Assembly: GCA_024278275.1 (NCBI GenBank)
Contig: JAJRTN010000059.1
Coordinates: 1 to 55,216, forward strand
Reading direction: 5' to 3'
Length of the DNA: 55,216 bases
Source of the DNA: Candidatus Hydrogenedentota bacterium
GTDB lineage: Bacteria; Hydrogenedentota; Hydrogenedentia; Hydrogenedentales; JAJRTN01
The notes under the pieces were generated by a model. It made no database searches. It was given only the letters and a program-made list of their open reading frames with translations, and was not told the DNA's origin. The stretch's first letter is position 1. The number at the start of each line of letters is the position of its first letter. This document shows, one piece after another, positions 43,222 to 51,156 of this stretch. Both the position numbers and the translations under genes were made by a program.

Positions 43222-43525
43222 CCGGCGTCATTCGCAAAAAGGTGGCTTGCAGCGAAATGACCACATGCCGGAAAGCACGAAAGAGGCCCCCGGACCGGCC
43301 TGGCCGGAACCAGGATCGCTGCCGCCCGTGCGTTGATCCGCTTTGCCATGGACCGGCACAATACCCCCGGCGGACGAGGCGGGTGAAATCGAGGCACTGT
43401 TTTATGGGGCTGATTGCCACGGTCGTCCGCGCTTTTCCCGCCATGAGGGCCTTTTGGTTTCCGGGCGGGCCGGGCAGGGGTGTGTCCCCTTGGCATCACG
43501 GGTCCACGGAAGGACGGTAATTCAT
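43222..43525. other. 304-bp intergenic region upstream of glgX
   Basis: I see no gene. An open frame extends upstream of the glgX ATG but is not protein-like. It should hold the glgX promoter; none is clear. Confidence 0.45.
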
Positions 43526-45586
43526 ATGGCACGGTACGATTATTCCCAACTTGTTCTTCGACCGGGACGGCCCTATCCCACCGGCCCGGTGGTGTACGAC
43601 AACGGCGTTCGTTTTGCCGTGTTCAGCCGCCATGCCACGCGCGTCTGGCTGGCGTTTTTCGACGACATTGGAGACAAGAAACCCGCCCGGGAGTTTTTCT
43701 TCGATCCCGAATTCCACCGCACCGGCGACATGTGGTCCGTTTTCGTCCAGGGGCTGGGCCCGGGTGCCTACTACATGTTCCGCATGGACGGCCCTTTTGA
43801 GCCCGCGGCCGGCCATCGCTTCAACCCCGACGTGTATCTCCTGGATCCCTATGCCAAGGCCTTCGTCGGCGATATACACGACGGCACCATGAAATGCGTC
43901 ACCGTCCATGATGAAAAGGACTGGTTTGAAGACCGTCCGCCGCGGATTCCCATGCACGAAACGGTTATCTACGAGGCCCACCTGAAAGGGCTCACGGCGC
44001 ACCCCTCTTCGGGGGTGGACGCGCCCGGCACCTACACGGGACTCATCGACAAGATTCCCTACCTGAAAGACTTGGGGGTCACCGCCGTCGAACTGCTTCC
44101 CATTCACGAGTTTGGCGAAACCTACCTTGGACGAACCAGCCTCATCACGGGCGAACCCCTCATCAACTATTGGGGCTACAGCAACATCGGCTTCTTCGCC
44201 CCGGCCGGACGATACGCGCAAAGCGCCGTGGAGTACGAGCATCTCGACGAGTTCCGGCGCATGGTGCGCGCCCTCCACGATGCCGGCATGGAGATTATCC
44301 TGGACGTGGTCTTCAACCACACCTCCGAAGGCAACGAACGGGGACCCACGCTTTGCTTTCGGGGGATGGACAACGCCATCTATTACATCCTCGACGAGGA
44401 GGGCGAATACTGCAACTATTCGGGTTGCGGCAACACGGTCAACTGCAACCACCCGCTCGTGCGCGATTTTATCCTGGACTGTCTGCGTTACTGGGTGGCG
44501 GTCATGCACGTCGATGGCTTCCGCTTCGATTTGGCCAGTATCCTCGGACGGGACGTGAACGGCGAGGTGCTGGAAGAGGCGCCCCTCATTCGGCGCATTG
44601 CCGAGGATCCCGTGCTGCGCAACACCAAGCTCATCGCAGAAGCCTGGGACGCCGGGGGAGCCTACCAGGTGGGTTCTTTCTGCGATGTCCGGTGGGCCGA
44701 ATGGAATGGGCGCTACCGCGACGACATGCGCCGTTATTGGCGCGGCGACCCGGGAATGCGCGGTCCTTTCGCCACCCGCCTGACCGGCAGTTCGGATCTC
44801 TATGCGCTGGAAGGACGCTCCCCCGAGCACAGCATCAATTTCATCACCTGCCACGATGGTTTCACCCTGCGCGACCTTGTTTCTTACAAGGAGAAACGCA
44901 ATTGGGCCAACGGCGAGGGAAACCGCGACGGTTCAAATGACAACCTGAGCATGAACTGTGGCGCCGAGGGCGATATCGACGAAGCCCCGGAGGTCTACGA
45001 GCTGCGGCTGCGCATGCAGAAGAACTTCATCGCTTCCCTGTTCCTCTCCCTCGGGGTTCCCATGCTCCTGGGGGGCGACGAGTTCGGCCGGACTCAACTG
45101 GGAAACAACAACGCCTACTGCCAGGACAACGAAATCTCCTGGCACGACTGGGACCTGCTGGACGAGTATGGCGAACTGCACGAATTCACCCGCGGCATGA
45201 TGGCCTTTCGAAAGCAGAACCCCGTTCTTCAGCGGAGAAAGCATTTCACCGGCGAGGCGGACCCCGTTACCGGGCGGCGTGACATCACCTGGTTCGGACC
45301 CGATGGCGGGGCTCTTGACTGGGACGCGCCCGAGGGGACCCTGGGGTGTCACATTGCCGCGGGCAACGGGCAACCCGTGGATCTTTGCATGATCTTCAAT
45401 AACACGGAACGGGAAGTGGTTTTCCAATTGCCCGAAGGCGCCTGGACCGTCCGCGTGGACACCGCACGGCCCGGTGCCCGTGACGTGGTGGAGGACGCGC
45501 AACACGCCAAACCCCTCGCTGAATCGCGTTTTTCCCTCGTCTCCCACGCCCTCGCTGTTTTCACGGCGCTCCCCAAACCCGCATGA
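43526..45586 (+). CDS. glgX: glycogen debranching enzyme (GlgX-like)
   Basis: Protein of 686 aa. ATG 43526 (MARYDYSQLVLRPG) follows GGAAGGA at 43508. An N-terminal CBM48-like domain is followed by the GH13 barrel: ELLPIHEFGE, WGYSNIGFFAPAG, LDVVFNHTSEG, HVDGFRFDLASILGRD (nucleophile Asp), KLIAEAWDAGG (acid Glu) and NFITCHDGFTLRDLVSYK. It hydrolyses alpha-1,6 branches of glycogen. Length and motif order fit GlgX and isoamylases. No other glg gene is in the window. Confidence 0.95.
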   Translation: MARYDYSQLVLRPGRPYPTGPVVYDNGVRFAVFSRHATRVWLAFFDDIGDKKPAREFFFDPEFHRTGDMWSVFVQGLGPGAYYMFRMDGPFEPAAGHRFNPDVYLLDPYAKAFVGDIHDGTMKCVTVHDEKDWFEDRPPRIPMHETVIYEAHLKGLTAHPSSGVDAPGTYTGLIDKIPYLKDLGVTAVELLPIHEFGETYLGRTSLITGEPLINYWGYSNIGFFAPAGRYAQSAVEYEHLDEFRRMVRALHDAGMEIILDVVFNHTSEGNERGPTLCFRGMDNAIYYILDEEGEYCNYSGCGNTVNCNHPLVRDFILDCLRYWVAVMHVDGFRFDLASILGRDVNGEVLEEAPLIRRIAEDPVLRNTKLIAEAWDAGGAYQVGSFCDVRWAEWNGRYRDDMRRYWRGDPGMRGPFATRLTGSSDLYALEGRSPEHSINFITCHDGFTLRDLVSYKEKRNWANGEGNRDGSNDNLSMNCGAEGDIDEAPEVYELRLRMQKNFIASLFLSLGVPMLLGGDEFGRTQLGNNNAYCQDNEISWHDWDLLDEYGELHEFTRGMMAFRKQNPVLQRRKHFTGEADPVTGRRDITWFGPDGGALDWDAPEGTLGCHIAAGNGQPVDLCMIFNNTEREVVFQLPEGAWTVRVDTARPGARDVVEDAQHAKPLAESRFSLVSHALAVFTALPKPA

Positions 45587-45977
45587 GCGCCGTCCTGTTC
45601 TCACCTTGGAAATGGCGATTAATCCGGCGTTTCCCCTGACTTTCCACCTGTTGCTTCTCCAGCCCGGCCAAGCCAAAACCAAAGGAATATCGTCATTGCG
45701 AGGGATGGCGGGTTCCCAAACATGTGCCCCTGGTGTTGCGCAGCAATGCGACGGGACGCCCGCCACCGGTATTCCCACGGAGGACCGTGGGAAGGAGAAT
45801 AGACGAGACTGTGGACGACGCATTCTCTCCCCTTCACCTGCAAATAGTGGGTCTGCGAGCCGTCCGCTTTGGAATCGCGGAAGGGGCGTATGCTATTCTT
45901 CGGCCCTGAAAACGCCGGCGCAAAGGTTTCTCCTTTGCCCGCAAGGGGGCGGGTTCGCGTATTCGGAAGGAAATCCT
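45587..45977. other. 391-bp intergenic region upstream of gatC
   Basis: It holds a TTCCCACGG-type hairpin (45772-45793) within a GCGACGGGACGCCCGCC repeat segment (45757-45793), and a GTCATTGCGAGG segment near 45693. The gatCAB promoter is expected here. No gene is convincing. Confidence 0.55.
45757..45793. repeat. palindromic repeat, TTCCCACGG family (copy 2)
   Basis: TTCCCACGG (45772-45780), loop AGGA, then CCGTGGGAA (45785-45793). On the complementary strand the same flanking GGGCGTCCCG as at 2053-2078 follows, so the two copies are inverted relative to each other. Confidence 0.65.
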
Positions 45978-46280
45978 ATGAGCAGAATCACGGAAAAAGA
46001 CGTTGACTACGTCGCGGGGTTGGCCCGTCTGCGTCTCGATGAGGAGGCTCGGGCGCGGCTGGTGCGCGAGATGGACGCCATTCTTGGCTATATGGATAAA
46101 CTCAACGAGTTGAACACCGAGGGGGTTGAGCCCATGATGCACGCCCTGGAGATGACCAATGTTTTCCGTGATGACGTGGTGGGCGAGTCCATGCCGCGCG
46201 ATTTGGCCCTGGAGACCGCGCCGCAGCATGATGGCGCGTATTTTATCGTGCCGCCGATCATGGATCCGGAGGAATCATGA
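45978..46280 (+). CDS. gatC: Asp/Glu-tRNA amidotransferase subunit C
   Basis: Protein of 100 aa. ATG 45978 follows GGAAGGA. Motifs: [50 protein letters not shown] and [10 protein letters not shown]. It stabilises the GatA-GatB complex. The stop overlaps gatA (ATGA). Confidence 0.95.
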   Translation: MSRITEKDVDYVAGLARLRLDEEARARLVREMDAILGYMDKLNELNTEGVEPMMHALEMTNVFRDDVVGESMPRDLALETAPQHDGAYFIVPPIMDPEES

Positions 46281-47755
46281 GCGCGTGGCATGAAAGAAGG
46301 GCACACGAAATCGCCGGTGCCGTGCGCACCGGCGCCGTGAGCGCGGTCGAGGTCACGCGGGCTTTCCTGGAACGTATTGACGCCGTGGATGGCGAGGTGA
46401 ATGCCTACACGGAGGTGTGGCGGGCGGAGGCAGAGGCGCGGGCCGCGGCCATAGACGCGAAACGCGACAGGGGCGAGGCACTGGGCGCGCTGGCGGGCGT
46501 GCCCGTGGCGTTGAAGGCGCTGCTCTGCACGACGGAGGGCACGACCGATTGCAGTTCGCGCATGCTGAAAGGCTTCCGGAGTCCCTACGACGCCACGGTG
46601 GTTCGCCGCCTGCGCGATGCGGACGCGGTGCTTCCGGGCAAGGTGAACATGGACGAGTTCGCCATGGGCTCCTCCACGGAAAACAGTGCGATCAAGAAGA
46701 CCCGCAACCCGTGGAACCTGGATTGCGTGCCGGGCGGATCGAGTGGCGGGTCGGCGGCCTCGGTGGCGGCGGATGAATGCGCTTTCGCCCTGGGCAGCGA
46801 CACGGGCGGCTCGATCCGGCAACCGGCCGCGCTCTGCGGTTGCGTCGGGGTGAAGCCCACCTATGGCCGGGTGTCGCGCTATGGGCTGGTGGCCTTCGCC
46901 TCTTCACTCGACCAGATTGGCCCGCTCACGAAGGACGTGGAGGACGCGGCGCTGGCACTGAACATTATCTGCGGACGGGACCCCATGGACGCCACCTCCG
47001 CGGCGGTCCCGGTGCCTGACTTTACGGCGTCGCTGACCGGCGAGGTAAAGGGACTCAGGATCGGACTGCCTAAAGAGTACTTCACCAGCCAACTGGGCAG
47101 CGAGATGCGGGAAAAGGTGGAGCGGGCCATTGCGGTGCTGGAAGAGCAAGGCGCGGAAACCGTGGAGGTTTCCCTTCCCCACACCGACCATGGTGTAGCA
47201 GTGTACTATATCATCAGCCCGGCGGAGGCCAGCGCGAACCTGGCCCGTTTCGACGGCGTGCGCTATGGCTTCCGGCATCCCGACGCGGAAACGGTGGACG
47301 ACCTCTACGTGCTGACGAAGAGCGATGGCTTCGGCACGGAAGTGCAGCGCCGCATCATGCTGGGCACCTATGTGCTCTCCAGCGGCTACTATGACGCCTA
47401 CTACCTGAAAGCCCAGAAGGTGCGCGCCCTCATTCGACAGGATTTCGACCGGGCTTTCGCGCAATGCGACGTGTTGGTGACACCCACTTCTCCCACGCCG
47501 GCCTTCCGCTTCGGCGAGAAGACGGACGACCCGCTGGAGATGTACCTGAGCGACATCTACACCATCTCGGCCAACCTGGCCGCCATCCCGGGAATCTCCG
47601 TGCCCTGCGGACTGACCTCGGCGGGTCTTCCCGCGGGGTTACAGATTATGGCGCGCCACTTCGATGAAGCGACCATGCTGCGTGTGGCCCATTGCTATGA
47701 GCAGCATCGCGGGTTCGATCCCGGCAAGCCCCCTATCGCCCGAGGAGCCGCGTAA
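46277..47755 (+). CDS. gatA: Asp/Glu-tRNA amidotransferase subunit A
   Basis: Protein of 492 aa. Amidase-signature catalytic elements: Lys in [14 protein letters not shown], then [17 protein letters not shown], the Ser loop [18 protein letters not shown], and [12 protein letters not shown]. It releases ammonia from glutamine for the GatB reaction. Normal length. gatB begins 1 base after its stop. Confidence 0.97.
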   Translation: MSAWHERRAHEIAGAVRTGAVSAVEVTRAFLERIDAVDGEVNAYTEVWRAEAEARAAAIDAKRDRGEALGALAGVPVALKALLCTTEGTTDCSSRMLKGFRSPYDATVVRRLRDADAVLPGKVNMDEFAMGSSTENSAIKKTRNPWNLDCVPGGSSGGSAASVAADECAFALGSDTGGSIRQPAALCGCVGVKPTYGRVSRYGLVAFASSLDQIGPLTKDVEDAALALNIICGRDPMDATSAAVPVPDFTASLTGEVKGLRIGLPKEYFTSQLGSEMREKVERAIAVLEEQGAETVEVSLPHTDHGVAVYYIISPAEASANLARFDGVRYGFRHPDAETVDDLYVLTKSDGFGTEVQRRIMLGTYVLSSGYYDAYYLKAQKVRALIRQDFDRAFAQCDVLVTPTSPTPAFRFGEKTDDPLEMYLSDIYTISANLAAIPGISVPCGLTSAGLPAGLQIMARHFDEATMLRVAHCYEQHRGFDPGKPPIARGAA

Positions 47756-49186
47756 ATGGAGTACGAAGCCGTCATCGGCATGGAAGTCCACGTGGAATTG
47801 GACACACGATCCAAGGTGTTTTGCGCGTGCAGCACCGATTTCCACGCCGAACCCAACACCAACGTGTGCCCCATCTGCCTGGGCATGCCCGGCACGCTGC
47901 CCATGCTGAACCGTGAAGTGGTGAACAAGTCGGTCGCGGTGGGCCTGGCCCTGAACTGCACCATTGCCCGCTGGTCGAAGATGGACAGGAAAAACTATTT
48001 CTACCCCGACCTGCCCAAGAACTACCAGATCAGCCAGTACGACCTGCCCCTCTGCCACGGGGGCTACCTGGATATCGAGACGGAGGGCGGCACGCGGCGC
48101 ATCGGCATCACCCGTGCCCACATGGAGGAGGACCCGGCCCGAAACGTGCATGGCATGATGGGCGGCGGCAGCGGCGTGGACTTCAACCGCTCCGGGGTGC
48201 CCCTGCTTGAGATCGTGACGGAGCCGGACTTCCGATCCGCCCAACAGGTCTACGACTACCTGGCGGAGTTGAAGCAGATTCTCCTCTACCTAGGCGCCAG
48301 CGACTGCAATATGGAAGAGGGTTCGTTGCGGGCGGAGGCGAATATCAGTGTTCGCCCCAAGGGCAGCGAAAGGCTGGGCACAAAAACGGAAGTAAAGAAC
48401 GTGGCGTCTTTTACCCAGACCATGCGTGCCGTGGAGTATGAGATCAAGCGCCAGATCCGGGTTCTTTCCGAGGGGGGGACGATTGTCCAGGAGACACGCG
48501 GCTGGGACGCGGAAAAAGGGATTTCCTTTTCCCAGCGCAAGAAGGAATCGGCCCATGACTACCGCTATTTCCCCGAGCCGGACCTGGCGCCCGTGGTTGT
48601 TGATGAAGCCTGGGAGCGGCGGGTGCGTGACGCCTTGCCGGAGCTTCCCGCGGCGCGGCGCAAGCGTTTCCGCGAGGCCCACGGGCTGAGCGCTTACGAT
48701 GCGCGGGTGATCACGGCTACGCGGGGCATGGCGGACTACTTCGAGGCGGTGGTCCGGGTGGGCGCGGACCCGAAGAAGGCGGCCAATTGGATGATGGGAG
48801 ATTTGCAGGCCCTCTGCACGGAGACCAGGGTCGAGGTGGATGCCTGCGCGGTGTGCCCCGAAGACCTCGCCGCCATGATCGGCCTCATCGAGAATGGTAC
48901 AATCAGCGGCAAGATCGCCAAGGAGGTTCTTGCCGCCATGTTCGAGACCGGCAAGCACCCGAAGGAAATCGTGGAAGAGAAGGGTCTCGTCCAGATCAGC
49001 GACAGCAGCGAGTTGGAGGGAATTGTGCAACAGGTGCTTGACGCCAACCCCAACCAGGTGGAACAGTTCCGGTCCGGCAAGGACCAGGTGAAGGGCTATC
49101 TCATGGGACAGGTGATGAAGGCGTCCAGGGGCAAGGCCAATCCGAAACTGGCGAGCCAAATACTGGAGAAGGCCCTGCGGGCGTAG
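47756..49186 (+). CDS. gatB: Asp/Glu-tRNA amidotransferase subunit B
   Basis: Protein of 476 aa. GatB core: YEAVIGMEVHVELDTRSKVFC, CPICLGMPGTLPMLN, KNYFYPDLPKNYQISQYD, and the C-terminal YqeY-like helical domain ending near GYLMGQVMKASRGKANP. The enzyme activates Glu or Asp on tRNA and transfers ammonia. With gatC and gatA it forms a complete operon, and implies use of the indirect Gln/Asn-tRNA route. Confidence 0.97.
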   Translation: MEYEAVIGMEVHVELDTRSKVFCACSTDFHAEPNTNVCPICLGMPGTLPMLNREVVNKSVAVGLALNCTIARWSKMDRKNYFYPDLPKNYQISQYDLPLCHGGYLDIETEGGTRRIGITRAHMEEDPARNVHGMMGGGSGVDFNRSGVPLLEIVTEPDFRSAQQVYDYLAELKQILLYLGASDCNMEEGSLRAEANISVRPKGSERLGTKTEVKNVASFTQTMRAVEYEIKRQIRVLSEGGTIVQETRGWDAEKGISFSQRKKESAHDYRYFPEPDLAPVVVDEAWERRVRDALPELPAARRKRFREAHGLSAYDARVITATRGMADYFEAVVRVGADPKKAANWMMGDLQALCTETRVEVDACAVCPEDLAAMIGLIENGTISGKIAKEVLAAMFETGKHPKEIVEEKGLVQISDSSELEGIVQQVLDANPNQVEQFRSGKDQVKGYLMGQVMKASRGKANPKLASQILEKALRA

Positions 49187-49263
49187 CCGGCGTCCAGCCG
49201 GAAAACAGGAGGTATGGACCCCTGCTGAAACAAAAAAAGCAAACGGCCGGCAACGAGGCGTTT

Positions 49264-49617
49264 ATGGCGAACGTGCTCCGCATGGCGGACTTGGCCGCCG
49301 ACAAGAAAGCCCTCGAGATCAAGGCGTATGATGTTCGGGGCATGACGCTGATCGCCGATGCGCTCGTGATTTGCACGGCCCGCAGTGAACCCCAGTTAAA
49401 GGCGATTTTCAACGGGGTGCGCGAAGGGATGAAGGAAGTGGGGGTCGCGCCCTATCGAAGCGAAGGTGAGTTCGGCAGTGGCTGGGTTCTACTGGACTAC
49501 AGCACGGTGATTTTTCACATTTTCCGTGAAGAGGCCCGGGCATTCTACGACCTGGACGGCATGTGGGGCGACGCGCCCCGGATTTCCCTGGAACTCGACG
49601 AAACGGCGAGCATGTAA
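49264..49617 (+). CDS. rsfS: ribosome silencing factor RsfS
   Basis: Protein of 117 aa. Motifs KKALEIKAYDVRGMTLIADALVICTARSEPQLKAI, and WVLLDYSTVIFHIFREEARAFYDLDGMWGDA are those of RsfS, which binds uL14 and stops subunit joining when nutrients are scarce. ATG 49264 follows gatB by 77 bases, and the Ser/Thr kinase starts 18 bases after its end. Confidence 0.95.
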   Translation: MANVLRMADLAADKKALEIKAYDVRGMTLIADALVICTARSEPQLKAIFNGVREGMKEVGVAPYRSEGEFGSGWVLLDYSTVIFHIFREEARAFYDLDGMWGDAPRISLELDETASM

Positions 49618-49635
49618 GCGAGGCATTCTGTACAC

Positions 49636-50502
49636 ATGGCGGATCGAACCTACACCCCCGATGTTCCTTATCTCTACCACTTCAAGCTGGACCGTATTCT
49701 GGGCGAGGGCGGCACGGGCCGGGTCTATCGGGGGGTCGATACCCGGGAAGGCCGGGTGGTCGCGGTAAAACGTTTCCATGAAACCTTTTTTCGTAACGCC
49801 CTCCATCAGCGCGATTTGAAAAAGAGCATCAAACGCTTCAAAAAGTTTGATCATCCCAACGTGGTGAAGATATTTGATTTCCTTAACAAGGATGACAACT
49901 TCGGCGACTGCATGGTCATGGAGTACATTGACGGCCCGGACCTGAAATGGTACATCGTGAATCGACCCTGGAATTTACGGGAACGGCTGACCATCGTGGC
50001 CCAAATCTGCAACGGGCTCCAGTACCTGCATGACAAAAAGGTGATACACCACGACTTCAAGCCGGCCAATGTTCTTTTCACCCGGAAGGGCCAGGTCAAG
50101 CTGGCGGACTTCTCGCTTTACGGCAGCAGCCTCTTGCTGGAGTTGTTCGACCGGGGCGCGGGGGAGCAGGTTACGCCCATGTACGTGGCACCGGAGTTTT
50201 TGCGGAAGGAAATCCCCACCACGGCGGTGGATCAATATACCTTGGGTGTCACCATGTATCTCATGTTCGCCAGTCCGCCCGAAGGTCCCGTGCGTCAACC
50301 CTTCCCCGTGGACAGTCTCCCCGCGCTGTACCGATGCCACTTACAGATCATGCCGGACCACCCGTCCATCTCCAACCCCGCCTGTCCCCAGGAACTGGGA
50401 GACATTATCCTCAAGCTCATGAACAAGAAACCGAAGGATCGCTTCAAGGACTGCGACGAACTGCGCATCGCCCTGTCATCCATCGGCAGAAGCCGAATCT
50501 GA
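49636..50502 (+). CDS. small Ser/Thr protein kinase
   Basis: Protein of 288 aa; a kinase domain with little else and no TM segment. Gly-loop GEGGTGRVYRG, ATP-binding Lys in VAVKRF, alpha-C Glu region, HHDFKPANVLF (HRD motif reads H-H-D; catalytic Asp kept), ADFSLYG (DFG reads DFS) and MYVAPEFL (APE). The Asp of DFS needed for Mg is kept. Probably active, but the odd DFS and HHD deserve testing. Rightward with rsfS and 18 bases from it. Confidence 0.9.
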   Translation: MADRTYTPDVPYLYHFKLDRILGEGGTGRVYRGVDTREGRVVAVKRFHETFFRNALHQRDLKKSIKRFKKFDHPNVVKIFDFLNKDDNFGDCMVMEYIDGPDLKWYIVNRPWNLRERLTIVAQICNGLQYLHDKKVIHHDFKPANVLFTRKGQVKLADFSLYGSSLLLELFDRGAGEQVTPMYVAPEFLRKEIPTTAVDQYTLGVTMYLMFASPPEGPVRQPFPVDSLPALYRCHLQIMPDHPSISNPACPQELGDIILKLMNKKPKDRFKDCDELRIALSSIGRSRI

Positions 50503-50526
50503 TACATGCCCGCAAAGAGAGAAGGC

Positions 50527-50552
50527 CTCCGGCGCAAACCACCACGCCGGAG
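50527..50552. terminator. hairpin between the convergent kinase and peptide genes
   Basis: CTCCGGCG (50527-50534), a 10-nt loop, and CGCCGGAG (50545-50552) form an 8-bp perfect stem. It lies between two convergent genes, so it may act as a bidirectional terminator, but there is no T-tract on either side. Confidence 0.4.
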
Positions 50553-50600
50553 ACCTCGACGTTCTACCATTGGGTTGGAACGAGACGCTCGGTCACGCAC

Positions 50601-50828
50601 TCAGATATCGGTATCGTTGAACACCCCCGTGTCCCCCGTGGTGCCGCTTGTACCCGTTCCCGTGTCCGTCGTGGAATCGCCGGGTCCGGTGGCTTTCCAG
50701 GGGCCCTGACGTTGCGCCAGCAAAAGCCGGTCTATGACTTGGGTAACCATGTCCAGGAAGAGGCCCGCGGGCGACTGGGCACGTTGGGGTGTCTGTGTGA
50801 TTATCTGTAAATGAGCCTGACGTTTCAT
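50601..50828 (-). CDS. small peptide B of a paralogous tandem pair
   Basis: Protein of 75 aa on the minus strand. ATG 50828 has AAGGAG upstream (spacing about 6). The N-terminal half reads MKRQAHLQIITQTPQRAQSP and then FLDMVTQVIDRLLL, which aligns with peptide A. The C-terminal about 30 residues are Gly/Thr/Ser/Asp-rich and have no Cys. A helix-like hydrophobic N-part and a variable polar tail recall a precursor-peptide layout, but no modifying enzyme is adjacent. Not recognised as a known family. Confidence 0.6.
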   Translation of the reverse strand: MKRQAHLQIITQTPQRAQSPAGLFLDMVTQVIDRLLLAQRQGPWKATGPGDSTTDTGTGTSGTTGDTGVFNDTDI

Positions 50829-50844
50829 CGGTTTCTCCTTCGTG

Positions 50845-50970
50845 TCAGCGCGTAATGTTAAAGATAAACTCGATGAGCTGGTCCACCAAATTTATGATGA
50901 AGGTGTACTTGTCTTCCGTCGGGCTCTGGGCAAGCTGTGGCTTGCGTGTGACAACCCTGTGATGCTTCAT
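50845..50970 (-). CDS. small peptide A of a paralogous tandem pair
   Basis: Protein of only 41 aa, too short for an ordinary gene search. ATG 50970 has GGAGCGCAAAAGGT before it. Sequence: MKHHRVVTRKPQLAQSP, then FIINLVDQLIEFIFN. Positions align with peptide B: P-Q-x-A-Q-S-P, then (F/I)(L/I)x(M/L)V(T/D)Q(V/L)I(D/E). The stop lies 16 bases before the ATG of B, so the two form one operon, driven by the promoter at 51086-51114. Confidence 0.6.
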   Translation of the reverse strand: MKHHRVVTRKPQLAQSPTEDKYTFIINLVDQLIEFIFNITR

Positions 50971-51040
50971 ACCTTTTGCGCTCCTTCGTTACTCCGAGAG
51001 GCCCTACGGGCGACCGATAGGACAGCCCCGCCCAAAAACC

Positions 51041-51067
51041 GGTGGCGTACACCCGTGTGCGCCCACC
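51041..51067 (-). promoter_or_regulatory. 5' leader hairpin of the peptide operon
   Basis: GGTGG...CCACC arms with extended pairing and a small CCCG loop. It lies between the predicted transcription start (about 51079) and peptide A, giving a leader of about 110 nt that could fold. Role unknown. Confidence 0.35.
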
Positions 51068-51085
51068 TGTAACATCCACCCCCAT

Positions 51086-51114
51086 TTAATAACACGTGCG
51101 GGCGGTTTTGTCAA
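51086..51114 (-). promoter_or_regulatory. sigma70-type promoter of the small-peptide operon
   Basis: On the minus strand: -35 TTGACA (51109-51114, perfect), 17-nt spacer, then -10 TATTAA (51086-51091). It points leftward at the two peptide genes and starts about 43 bp after the ABC-F stop, so the peptides have their own transcription unit. Confidence 0.7.
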
Positions 51115-51156
51115 CTGTTTTTATTCGCTTTTTCCCCGGTGGGTCTCCGTAAGTGA

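Noticed and set aside
50858-51085. 75-codon minus-strand open frame overlapping peptide A and its promoter
   Set aside because: Its start lies at the promoter -10, and it is in a different frame from peptide A, which has the better RBS and a paralogue.
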